From: Euclidia mi
Taxonomy: Eukaryota > Arthropoda > Insecta > Lepidoptera > Erebidae
Reading direction: 5' to 3'
Assembly (NCBI GenBank): GCA_944739405.2
Contig: OX123188.2
Location: forward strand, 68,095,251-68,159,250
DNA: 64,000 nt
Numbering within the stretch: the stretch's first letter is position 1; the number at the start of each line of letters is the position of its first letter. The notes under the pieces are model-generated. The model did not search any database. It was not told where the DNA came from and saw nothing but the letters and a program-made list of their open reading frames with translations. The translations under genes and the position numbers were made by a program. This document shows positions 44,244 to 53,958 of this stretch, piece after piece.

Positions 44244-46826
44244 ATGAGCACTAACCCTATCAAGTACTTTCTACTTAATAAAAATGAATTGGCCTACGAG
44301 GTCGCTATTCGCGGAGAGGAGCCGGCTACCTCTGTTTTAGGTTTACGGAAGCAGCTACCTAAACTACTCGAGCTGATTCCGAATGACGAAATCCTAGAGT
44401 CAGGCCTAGACATAGCAGACGACTTCAAGGGAGCTAGCCTGTCAGTTACCGATTTAGATTCGCGAATCTCTTCCCTTAAGGAATTATACGACCACAACTT
44501 GGCGAAGCGAACTACGGCTTTGCACAACCAGGTCTACCACAGATTGGGCAGATTAGACAAATCCGAACCTAAATACGGCAAGAAAATATCCGACCTGACT
44601 GAACGCTTTCGGATGCTGTCGGCAGAGCTATCTAAGATAGAACACTCGAATGTTCCGTCGGCGGAAGTCGGAGTCACGATGACTTGCACGGATTCAACCC
44701 CTGCACAGGCAGCGTCGACTCCGGTAACTGTCCACTGTGAGCATTTGAGGGTTGGCGAACTATCGAAACTCAAATTCGACCGAACAGGCTGCGTTCGCGA
44801 ATTTCTACAACGCGTGACGGAATTTAGGACGGTTAGAAATCTACCTGCCAATAGATTATTCGATTACGCGTCCGAAATTTTTACTGGTAATGCGTTACAC
44901 TGGTTTCGCGGTGTTAAAAATTCCATTTCTACATGGGACGAACTAGCTAGTAAACTCACAGCTGATTTTACACCGTACGACTATGATTATAAACTTTTAG
45001 CCGAGATTCGTAATCGTACTCAAGGGCAAACTGAAGGTATAATCATCTATTTATCAATTATGTTCCAACTTTTTGCGCGATTGTCACCGAACACGGTACT
45101 AACCGAACATGAAAAACTAAATATATTGCTTCACAATATTAGACCGTGTTATTCTACAGTACTAGCTTCATGTACTACGGCTATAGACACTATAGACTCT
45201 CTAAAAACACTATGTCTAAACTATGAGAGGTTCCAGTGTTTAAGTGCACAATTTCACGAACCTAGTTACCCTACGTCTAACACAGTAGCACCTGATTTAG
45301 CTTACATAAATAAAAAGTACACGCACGGTCACTATAATAATTCACAGTACTATAAACCGTCTAAACTAAAAAACTACGCTTCTGTCGCATCTATAAATGT
45401 CGAACCGAACGATACACCTGTGCCTAACCCGCAACACTATGATGTCAACATGATATCTAAATCAGCTGTTCCTACAAAAATAACTAATAAGAGGTGTGTA
45501 TTTTGGCCGCGCTGCCGTTCAACTGATCACTCACTAGGGACGTGCAAGCGAGAACGTTATCCGATATGTTTTAAGTGTGGCCTTAGGGATGTCACATTCG
45601 TAAATTGTCCTACCTGTAAAAATAAATCATTTTCAAAACAACTAATTTATTCGGATCGTCGTTCGTCAAATAAGATGACAAACCCTACCGTTTGTACATC
45701 TTCTAAACCTAAATATTTTGACAAGGAAGACTGGAAAAATTGGCTGAACACTCTAAAAGTGTATTTTTCTAGTCATTCTGTGGCTGCGACCCGAGATCAA
45801 AAACCTAATACTGATTTTCGACCCTATGTTAATGTAACCATTAAGAATCTACCCCTTACTGGTTTACTTGACTCAGGTTCTGCCGTGACTATATTGGGCA
45901 ATAATTCTCATATAAAACTTATTTCTAAAACTAATCTCCCTTTGAATAAGTGTGACAACCCTACTATATTTTTTCGATCGGCGGGTGGTCATCGTCTGAC
46001 ACCGATCGGCTATATCAACCTACCCACCACTTTTGAAAATAAAACTTATAACTTAAAAGCGTACGTAATTCCAGAAGTCACTAGTTCGTTAATTTTAGGT
46101 ATTGACTTCTGGAAAAGATTTAAATTGTTACCAAACTATATTAACTCTGTTTCTTTATCTAATAATTACTCTCGTAGTAATTCCTTGCCTAATAAAGTTA
46201 ATGCTACCGTGTCATCTATTGATACTAACACTGATAACGAGACTACTAGAACCTCGGATCAGTGGTATACTACAATCTACAATGGCTGTAAAAACTCACC
46301 TACATCTTTTCCTAATTATTCTATCAGGAATGATAAATTGTACAGATATATGGTATCTAAATGTACATTACGTAAAGTATTCGATTGGAAAGAGCTCCTA
46401 CATACCTCAGATAGAACTACCGCCATTAAAGAATACCATTCGGAACTCGCTGCGGGTCATTTAGGTATTTTTAAAACGTATAAACGTTTAGCGCAGCGTT
46501 ATTATTGGCCTGGTATGCACGCTGACATTATTAAATTTATATCTTCGTGTGATACTTGTGTCTCACGTAAACACCAAAACAATGGTACTTTATATACACA
46601 CACATACAACTTACGTCGTAAACCGGCTGGGGTTAACGTGGGTGATAATGTGTGGAAAAGAACCTATGACAAATCATTTGGCAAAAAACTGGCTCCCAAG
46701 TTTACCAAGTGTACTATTATTGCTAAAAAGTCACCACTAGTATACGAATTAGCGGATTCGTCGGGTAAATCTATTGGCAGTTGGCACATTAAAGATTTAA
46801 AACTAATTAACTACACTGATGCCTAA
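44244..46826 (+). CDS. gag-pol: Gypsy-B Gag-Pol, 860 aa, lacking RT, RNase H and integrase core
   Basis: I take the ATG at 44244 (MSTNPIKYFL); the open frame extends 77 codons upstream without an ATG. In order: Gag with a coiled-coil-like N-terminus and a capsid-type region (ALHWFRGVKNSISTWDEL, about residue 220), a Cys/His region (CVFWPRCRSTDHSLGTC, CFKCGLRDVTFVNC), then an aspartic protease with LTGLLDSGSAVTILG near residue 540 and LILGIDFWKRF. After a short linker the frame goes straight to the integrase zinc domain (His near residue 732, HLGIFKTYKRL, YYWPGM, SSCDTCVSRKHQ) and then to the integrase C-terminal domain (VGDNVWK, LAPKFTKCTII, SPLVYEL, IKDLKL). RT, RNase H and the catalytic DDE core are missing, yet the frame is uninterrupted. 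Gypsy-A shows the uncut layout of a relative. It must be mobilised in trans if it moves. Confidence 0.92.
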   Translation: MSTNPIKYFLLNKNELAYEVAIRGEEPATSVLGLRKQLPKLLELIPNDEILESGLDIADDFKGASLSVTDLDSRISSLKELYDHNLAKRTTALHNQVYHRLGRLDKSEPKYGKKISDLTERFRMLSAELSKIEHSNVPSAEVGVTMTCTDSTPAQAASTPVTVHCEHLRVGELSKLKFDRTGCVREFLQRVTEFRTVRNLPANRLFDYASEIFTGNALHWFRGVKNSISTWDELASKLTADFTPYDYDYKLLAEIRNRTQGQTEGIIIYLSIMFQLFARLSPNTVLTEHEKLNILLHNIRPCYSTVLASCTTAIDTIDSLKTLCLNYERFQCLSAQFHEPSYPTSNTVAPDLAYINKKYTHGHYNNSQYYKPSKLKNYASVASINVEPNDTPVPNPQHYDVNMISKSAVPTKITNKRCVFWPRCRSTDHSLGTCKRERYPICFKCGLRDVTFVNCPTCKNKSFSKQLIYSDRRSSNKMTNPTVCTSSKPKYFDKEDWKNWLNTLKVYFSSHSVAATRDQKPNTDFRPYVNVTIKNLPLTGLLDSGSAVTILGNNSHIKLISKTNLPLNKCDNPTIFFRSAGGHRLTPIGYINLPTTFENKTYNLKAYVIPEVTSSLILGIDFWKRFKLLPNYINSVSLSNNYSRSNSLPNKVNATVSSIDTNTDNETTRTSDQWYTTIYNGCKNSPTSFPNYSIRNDKLYRYMVSKCTLRKVFDWKELLHTSDRTTAIKEYHSELAAGHLGIFKTYKRLAQRYYWPGMHADIIKFISSCDTCVSRKHQNNGTLYTHTYNLRRKPAGVNVGDNVWKRTYDKSFGKKLAPKFTKCTIIAKKSPLVYELADSSGKSIGSWHIKDLKLINYTDA

Positions 46827-46974
46827 CCTAACTAGATTCTTTCATTGTACTTACCTGCAGTTTGAGTTTCATAGTCACTATCTACTTAGCACTGTCTACA
46901 GAAGTTCGGAGGACTTAGTTAGACGGATTTTTCTTGTCTAGACACGAAAAATCCTGCTGTACAGAGCGGGGTAT

Positions 46975-47826
46975 TGTAACGTAATACTACACGTATTGCG
47001 TTATAATATCTCGCAGGCGCTTAACGCCAGCTTAGCCAGACATCGTTCGCAATATTACCAAATATGGTCATATTCACTAGCCAAAGGCAGTTGTGAGTCA
47101 TAGGCCTACATCTATATAAGATGGGTGCGCGTTGTAGAATGGTCACTTTCCCTAGACATCGGAACGCTGCCGCTACACCTCGCGATTATTCTACATTCTA
47201 CTTCCTATCTACTGTCCCGCTGGGGGTAAGCATATTCTAGTTGTCTGTGTGCCTATATGTTCTGTCTGTAGTATCTGTGTCTCCTAAGCATAACAGCCGA
47301 TCTAGGGACAGCCTGTTCCTGACCGGTTGTTGTGTATTCTCTATGCTGTTTCCAGTTCACCCTACGGGCTACGTTCACCCTACGAGCTCACTGCACCTGA
47401 CGTTCTTCCTACGGGCTACGTTCTTCCTACGGGCTACAAGCCACGAGCTGCTGGCGCCGTGCCGCTACTAGCCAGCTGCCACCCAAGCCTCCGTTTCTGC
47501 CTACGAGCTCCTACAGCCAGGCCACGGACGCCTGAGCCTGACCGCTCGACCCACATCGGCTGCACCGCCTGAGACCCGCTCAGCCTGAACATCGACCACA
47601 GAGCTGCCTGCGCAGCGCACCTTGGCCAGCTCATCAGCGACCCTTCGAGCAGCTACCCTGCGAGCGTCGGAGAGCAGCAGGAGTCTACACTCCAGCCAGC
47701 TCAGGCCAGTGCTTACCTAGTTCGGTCATACTGTATGTAAGCGGTAGTGAGACATAATAAAGAACCTGTTCAGCCTAGCAGTGTTTCTCTCGAACCCCGA
47801 CATCCTACCTGAGATCCTCCGTCTCA
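46975..47826 (+). repeat. Gypsy-B 3' LTR
   Basis: An 852-bp copy of the 5' LTR with TATA box and AATAAA at the same positions. It is followed by the CCTA target duplication and then by BEL-B LTR sequence continuous with 42997. Confidence 0.95.
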
Positions 47827-48571
47827 CCTATCAAAACGCGAATGTATTTTAATATCTACGGAACCCTTGCAATGTTTTTCTGATCCGCCTATCCCTCGGA
47901 TTATTGAGTTGTTACACTATGAACTGTCATTCATTGATTTCCGTTTCTGAAAATTTGCTTGAACTCACGTGAATTTCTTACGCTCATGCAGACTTGTATT
48001 CTCGCGTTTTGAATTGAAATAAATTGATCACCTTTTGAAAAGCACATCCTGGTAGCTTCGCGAATAGTTTGTTCGTTTCCCGCGGTCAATGAAAAAACCT
48101 AGCTTTCTGTTCGCTCTGGAAGATTCCGTTTTGTGAGCGTGGTTTTGATCTTGTATTTGTGTAAAACCAAAAATCCCTAGTGTATTGCCGCTCATTGATC
48201 AGCCGGCATCGGTTTATTTGTGATAAAAAACATTGTAACCTATTGAACATTGTGAAAATTGAATTGTGAATCCGTGCACGTGGTTGGTGCCCGACGACTT
48301 CGTTGAAAAAAACCCTGATCTGGACCTCGAGTAGTGGTATTTAAAACGATTTGCTTGTTATTTTGGCCAAAATGATGAGTTAATCTTATAGGTCCACTCA
48401 AGAACATCATCAGGAGCATCAGTGAAGATTTGGTAAGTTAATTAATATTGATAGTTGTAATTCACTGTGCAATCACAGTAATATATGTTTAAACCTTTGC
48501 CCTGGGCTAAAACTGGATGAATCAATCGCTTCCACTGCAACCTTACCCAATGTTAGCCCGGACTCTAAACA

Positions 48572-49118
48572 AAAATTTTTGGTAGCATGAGCTGTAGTTG
48601 AAACTTAGCCGTTGATTGTATCTAAACTCAGATTGGTATTGTATAAGCTTGTATCTGAGCTATATACATAACAGCTGTATGTATCAATTAATTTAGTAAA
48701 TTTAGTTATATATTGGGTTTGAAATATTATAATTTTCAAACTTGACCTTGCATCTTGGGCGGTCACATTGTAAACCTTTGGTTGTTATAATATATTGTTA
48801 GGTAACACATACTACTACTATTGCATATCTCAAATAACACAGCCAGTCTGTCTGTTGCAAGTAATTAGTTAATTAACTTGAATATTCAACTTTAAATTTG
48901 CTGTAAGTTATAAACCTTTTTGATAACTTTGTCCCTATGTCAATATATTGAAACAAGCAGATTTTGAGCTTGTTATATAATTTTGTTGGGCAGTAAATAC
49001 CTGTCACTTGCTTGTACCAGCAGTAAACAGGCTAATACTTTGTTGGTTTCAAAGAATTAACAAATATTAAGTTTTGATTGTTAATATTATTTAACACTTG
49101 TCCGAGCTCTTTTGAAAC
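48572..49118 (+). other. BEL-B leader
   Basis: Non-coding leader between the 5' LTR and the gag start. It begins AAAATTTTTGGTAGCATGAGC. The inverted copy lies at 35087-35633. No host-gene signature. Confidence 0.7.
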
Positions 49119-50842
49119 TTGATTATGTCAGCTATAAAGGATTTGCGTGCGGCTGCTGGTGCTATTGCATCAGATTTGCGCTGGTTTGCCTCAGCCAGTG
49201 CCTTGGTGAACCGGCCTGATCGCCAGCAGGCCTTACTACTCAGGTATGAGCGGATCTATGATCGCCTGGCAAGTGTGGAACAGCAATTCCGCACTTTCAG
49301 CGCTTGCTGTCTTGAAGTGTCAGTTAATAAATTCACTACTGACCAGCAAATTAGAGTCAGCGAAGATTATGCCCATAAATAAATTATCGCGACTAAGACC
49401 CGCTAAATAATATTGTATGATGTATACAAATCGCGAAAGTTTAAAATCGATTATTATGCCCAGGTCATAGACTTGTATGATGCTGTCTCCAACTGTGCAA
49501 GACAGTTGGTTGCCGAGAGGGACGGACAACCCGGCTTGAAGCAGGAGCTTCCTAGGACAGCACCGGGTCTGGTGAGTAGGCTACCTACCTTAGACCTCCC
49601 GCATTTCGATTGCTGCCTAGGAAGCTACCTGGGCTTCGTTAATTTGTTTGACAGCCTGGTCAATGACAGGGCTGACCTTCGGCCGGCACAAAAGTTGGCA
49701 TATTTAATGTCGGTTCTGGATGGAAGGGCCAAAGTCCTCATCCAGCATCTGCCCGTGTCTGACGAGGCGTACCAGACGGCTCGGGACTTAATTACCCGTA
49801 GGTACCATAACCAACGTGGCCTCGCCGACACGAACATAGAGCACATTTTGGGTTTTCCCACGCTCACCCGGGTCTTTGGGTTGCGCACCCAACTATTGAA
49901 CCCGCTTTTGGTGGCAATCAACGCACTTAAGTGCCTTGACCTACCCGTGAACCAATGGTCCTATCTATTGGTGCACATTGTACTTAAGAAGCTGCCTGCC
50001 GACCTGAGGTCACGTTTTGAACAGCGCTTTGGTGGGGATAGCGCAACCCATCTGCCCCCTTTGCTGACCTCGAGAGGTTCCTCGAGGATGAGTGCCGGGT
50101 CTTGGACAACTCCGGTGGTGACACGCCAGCTAAGACGCAGCCGCCCAAGGTCAAGGAGCAGGCTCGCGTTCACACCCGAGCCAATGTTGATCGGCGCCCT
50201 CCTCGCTTTGCAGTCACGCAGAGCCCAGTGGAGTGCTCTTACTGCAAGGTAATGGGGCACAGAACGGCCAGTTGTAGGGCATTCTTGGACCTACATTTCG
50301 CCTCTCGTAGGCGCATCGCGAATGCCCGCCGCCTTTGCTTCTCTTGCTTGGGGTCCCACTACCAGCGAGACTGCCCAAACTCTCGCCCCTGTCCTCACTG
50401 TGGAGGGCAGCATTTGGACATTCTCTGTATGAATGCCAGAGAGGTAGGCCGCTTGTCCAACCAGCCGACGCCGCGCACGGGCGGGTGTTTTGAAGATGGC
50501 AGCCGAGGCTCACCGGTGCGCAGCCGAGAGTCGCCTCGCTTAATTGATCGCCGCTCACCCCGCTTGCAGAACCGTAGCGTGCGCACGCCTCCTCTCTCAA
50601 GCGCACCAGAATGTGCGACTGCTCAACGTCACCAGCACCATGACTGCTGCACCAGGTATTCCCCTCCTTTGGCGGAGCGTCCTCGCCTTGACTCGCGCCC
50701 TCCTCGTTTTGGGTGGGTGCGTCATTATGACCCCCCACAAATGGCGCGCGGATCGAGTCATCGCGCTTTTGAGGACTTCAAGCCGCACCCCCATTTTGAT
50801 TTGCCTGGTCCTGGCCAACGGTCACCGCCCAGGCAACAATAG
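49119..50842 (+). pseudogene. gag: BEL-B gag, with insertion and frameshift
   Basis: Gag begins MIMSAIKDLRAAAG at 49119. An insertion (49376-49452) brings in stops but keeps the frame. The BEL gag region continues (LVSRLPTLDLPHFDCCLGSY, LPVNQWSYLLVHIVLKKLP). A missing C in a run near 50055-50062 (five here, six in the inverted copy) shifts the frame to the ORF 50102-50842. That ORF has three Cys/His knuckles: CSYCKVMGHRTASC, CFSCLGSHYQRDC and CPHCGGQHLDILC. A basic, Arg/Pro-rich C-terminus follows, ending in a TAG stop. The protease continues in the same frame directly after that TAG. Confidence 0.85.
49366..49462. mobile_element. 77-bp insertion with 10-bp target duplication
   Basis: ATTATGCCCA occurs at 49366-49375 and again at 49453-49462. 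The 77 bp between them are absent from the left arm, where the target is intact. The insert starts TAAATAAATTATCGCG and contains no inverted termini. It may be a heavily 5'-truncated retroposon. Confidence 0.7.
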
Positions 50843-51716
50843 GTAATTAACACCTGCCCTATAACGCCAACCACCCCCATTGAGACCGTTATCCTACCAA
50901 CGGTTGCTGTTAGGGTCTGGGGACTCACGGGGACCTCTGTTGTTGTCCGTGCTATATTGGACACAGGTTCACAAGGTTGCATTGTTTCCACTTATTTGGT
51001 AGGACAGGTTAAATTAAATATGGGCTCCTTTCCGAATTGTATATTGGGAATAGCTGACGTAGCCTTTAATGTTGATGGGCAAGTAAGGTTTTGTTTGCCC
51101 CTGTTAAATCTTCACACCCGAGAATTAAAACCTCGGCTATTGTGCTGAAGAATATTTTGGGTATGCATCCACAGAAACAGCTACCTGCTGCTGTGGTAAA
51201 TTTGACATCGGTATTGGAACTGGCAGATCCCAAATTTGACACACCGGGACAAATCGATTTGTTGATTGGCTCTGATGTCCTCGGTGGAATTTTGATTGGT
51301 GGGAAACGGGTCTTGGTGCCTAATGGTTTGACTGCCATCCCGACCATATTTGGATTTGCTTTGATGGGACCAAGGGAGCCTCCTCCACCTGAACTTGATA
51401 ATTTGTTGGCTGTAGGCTCAGCTCTCTCTGATGCAGTTCAGAGGTTTTGGGAGGTAGAGGAGCCCCCTCAAGCTGCACGTTTGAATCCAGAACATGAGGA
51501 GTGCGAGCTCTTCTTCCAGAACAACACTGGTCGACTCCGTCCTGGTCGGCTTATTACGAAGCTACCTTTTCTGTCTGTTCGGCCTACGCTTGGTGAGTCA
51601 CGACCTTTAGCCGAAAAGAGATTGTTGGCTATGGAGCGTCGCATGGGTCGTGATCCGGAGCTCAGACAGAAGTATATTGAGTTCATGAGAGAATATGAAC
51701 AATTAAGACACATTTT
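50843..51716 (+). pseudogene. pol: BEL-B protease and start of reverse transcriptase region
   Basis: In frame with gag across a single TAG, 38 codons lead to the retropepsin site VVVRAILDTGSQGC (about 50924-50980). One frameshift near 51095 moves to the ORF 51091-51729, with APVKSSHPRIKTSAIVLK, IDLLIGSDVLGGIL (second half of the protease) and FALMGPREPPPPEL. The linker to RT follows, including RRMGRDPELRQKYIEFMREYEQ. Similarity ends at 51716, where LINE-C is inserted; the RT continues from 58963. Confidence 0.85.
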
Positions 51717-51769
51717 TTTAAAAGTTTAAAGAAACAAAAAATGTGTTTTGTTATGACATGTTTAAATCA

Positions 51770-52143
51770 TACAGGCAACATGTCAAGATATTGATTCGGT
51801 TCACATAGCGCAGGCAGAGGCGGGTATAAGTAGGGACCCTAAGCTATTTTGGCAATTTATTAAAAAACAGCGTTCAACAAGTGAAACCAATACAGAGTAC
51901 GTATATGATGGAAAGAGTGTGTCTGGAGTGGATGCCGCCAATGCATTTGCGCACTTTTTTACGTCTGCATTTTTAACAGACGAACCTGCATTGCCTCATG
52001 ACTCTGCCAGGAAACAGCCTTCTAATATGCAACATTCGAACTTCACATCACATAGCGTTTCTCTTCAAAAAATTACAGAAAGGGACATTATACGATCAGT
52101 AAAGAGACTAAAGCCACTATCATCCACGGGTCCTGATGGTATA
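51770..52143 (+). pseudogene. LINE-C pol, part before the insertion
   Basis: End of the inter-domain region and start of RT: PKLFWQFIKKQRS, DAANAFAHFFTSAFLTDE, ITERDIIRSVKRLKPLSSTG and PDGI. All are typical of LINE proteins between endonuclease and RT. The frame is cut at the codon following the Gly of PDG by element D. The endonuclease domain is missing because the element is 5'-truncated. Confidence 0.82.
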
Positions 52144-52715
52144 TTTCGGCGCCATGGCACCATCATCAGGACACCCCCAGAGGATCCACAAATGAAACCA
52201 CACAATTAACTGAAAACTGCATTATATTTTGGGCAGAAACCTCACGATACCCAAGTCCGATCAAAAAGTGTCATGGCCGCCCGCCGTCGCATCAGCTTAC
52301 TCGGTATCAAAACATTATACATTTAATTGCAAGATTTATATTATCGTATGGATGAACTTTCAATTAATCTTTATAATTAAGAAACAATATAGAATTCCAG
52401 TTACTTTAGCTAAAGCGTCGAAATACGTCTTGATAAATTTAATTAGTTATAATATTAATTACCAAAATGTGTTGGCGGGCGACTAACTATTTAAAGACAA
52501 TATAAACCAATACAGCGTCAAGAAATATATGTAAATACAGAAATGTAACACAATTTATATAATATTAATTAGAAGCAAATGCAATTAATATTTTACTGGT
52601 TATTTAGTTAAAATTACATTAAAATAATATTAACTTCCGGGTTAGTTATCATTTAGCCATCTAGATGGCTCTGCTCTACGTTTATGCTTTAACAAACCAT
52701 CTCAGTGCGCCCATA
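52144..52715. repeat. Element D left terminal repeat
   Basis: 572 bp. Starts TTTCGGCGCCATGG, ends CTCAGTGCGCCCATA. Contains a CpG-rich word (GGCCGCCCGCCGTCGC) and, near the end, CCATCTAGATGG. Confidence 0.85.
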
Positions 52716-52839
52716 CGGCCATACTGACAACAAGCGCGCTCTCTGCGCTTGCAAAATTACAAATTATAAAGTTTTTATGACTCTACATTCAGGTGGGTAA
52801 TTGATAAATTACTGGTGTGCTTTTTTAAGATGTGTAGTT

Positions 52840-52944
52840 ATAATCTTAACCAGTCACATGCTAGAGCAAGCACCAAGTTACTATCACAATATAATCTTAT
52901 CCAGTCACATCATGCTAGAGCAAGCAACAAGTTATTATCACAAT
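52840..52944. repeat. Two tandem copies of a ~52-bp unit
   Basis: ATAATCTTAACCAGTCACAT...TATCACAAT is repeated once (52840-52890 and 52891-52944) with small changes. Confidence 0.75.
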
Positions 52945-53515
52945 AACAACCTCATACAATGACAATACAAAAATGAATTACAGGTTGTACAAAAGTACAG
53001 AATAAACGAAAAAGTAAACAGTTTAGACATCAACACACAGTTATTATCAGTGAACTGTTATCAGCAGACAGTTACTGGCAGTTACCAATGTGGTATCAGT
53101 AAACAATACAAAATCAGCAATAGTTCTCTAGATTTAAACAGTAAACTTCCAAGTTAATATAGTGATCACAATAAACAAATAAAGTATTGCAGCTTTAACA
53201 AAGTACTTTATAAACAAAATGTAAACAATTTTATCATCAGCAGACAGTACAATACTATCAAACAGTTATCTCAGTTACAATTATATGTTTACACACACAT
53301 AATAACGAAAGTTAAAAATTATAGCTTGCATAAAATTAACAAACAGAGATGGTAACAACTGAACCACAAGGGACAGTTCAATTCTCAAACAGATTCTCAC
53401 ATTAATAAACATACTATTCAAACAAATAGTTTACAACATTAATAACAGGCAATCGCTCATCTTGAGTCTAGCCTTCCAAACTACAGGCATCATCCACCTC
53501 GGATCTAGCCTTACA

Positions 53516-53958
53516 AACATCAGGCATCACCCATGGCTAAGCCAACTTGTGGCATCACCGACATAGGGATCTAGCCCACAAACGGCATCACCCATTACGG
53601 GATCTAGCCAACACACGGCATCACCCATCACAGGTTCTAGTCAACACACGGCATCACCCATCACGGGATCTAGCCAACACACGGCATCACCCATCACGGG
53701 TTCTAGCCAACACACGGCATCACCCATCACGGGTTCTAGCCAACACACGGCATCACCCATCACGGGATCTAGCCAACACACGGCATCACCCATCACGGGT
53801 TCTAGCCAACACACGGCATCACCCATCACGGGTTCTAGCCAACACACGGCATCACCCATCCCGGGTTCAGCCACCCAAACATCAGGCATCACCCATGGCT
53901 AAGCCAACTTGTGGCATCACCAACATAGGGATCTAGCCCACAAACGGCATCACCCATT
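53516..53958. repeat. 33-bp minisatellite framed by an 81-bp direct repeat
   Basis: Eight or more units of about 33 bp (core CACACGGCATCACCCATCAC) lie at about 53568-53870. An 81-bp segment containing CATGGCTAAGCCAACTTG stands at both ends (53516-53596 and 53878-53958), with one mismatch. The unit length is a multiple of three, which creates open frames on both strands (53547-53936 plus, 53641-53892 minus), but there is no other sign of coding. Confidence 0.9.

Larger units (their letters stand above)
43002..47826 (+). mobile_element. Gypsy-family LTR retrotransposon 'Gypsy-B', young, internally deleted
   Basis: Two 852-bp LTRs (43002-43853 and 46975-47826), starting TGTAACG and ending CTCA, with one difference noticed. 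Target duplication CCTA (42998-43001 and 47827-47830). The primer-binding site TGGCGCCCAAC starts one base after the 5' LTR (43855-43865), and a purine tract AGAGCGGGG (46963-46971) precedes the 3' LTR. One long Gag-Pol frame lacks RT, RNase H and the integrase core. The left palindrome arm has the empty site at 36374-36379. Confidence 0.95.
42239..48571 (+). repeat. BEL-B 5' LTR, 1504 bp when Gypsy-B is excluded
   Basis: Compared with the 749-bp 3' LTR (61980-62728), the 5' LTR has about 755 extra bp, from about 42336 to 47914 minus Gypsy-B. The two agree on either side of that segment. The shared part ends in CTCTAAACA, followed in the leader by AAAATTTTTGGTAGCATGAGC. The left-arm mirror copy also has the extra segment, so the difference is older than the palindrome. 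Confidence 0.8.
40420..50966. repeat. Right arm of large palindrome
   Basis: Inverse counterpart of 33254-40251. It holds LINE-G and the Gypsy-A integrase end on the minus strand, then BEL-B LTR, leader, gag and protease start on the plus strand. Present only in this arm: Gypsy-B (43002-47826) and a 77-bp insertion in gag (49376-49452). Confidence 0.92.

Noticed and set aside
43002..47826. That Gypsy-B is an intact, autonomous retrovirus-like element
   Set aside because: It lacks RT, RNase H, the integrase core and any envelope-like frame.
50214..50738. 174-codon frame antisense to BEL-B gag
   Set aside because: A shadow of the Arg/Pro-rich gag C-terminus, which keeps several frames open on the other strand. 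The left arm shows the same effect at 33482-33970.
33254..50966. That the palindrome is one giant terminal-inverted-repeat transposon
   Set aside because: The arms begin and end in the middle of other elements' genes, with no conserved ends or target duplication, so a rearrangement fits better.
53568..53870. CRISPR array
   Set aside because: Units follow each other without spacers, and the window is clearly eukaryotic.
53547..53936. 129-codon open frame with regular HHPSR-type repeats, and its antisense frame
   Set aside because: It results from a minisatellite with a 33-bp period (multiple of three). Both strands are open, there is no start context, and the frame has no unique sequence at either end.
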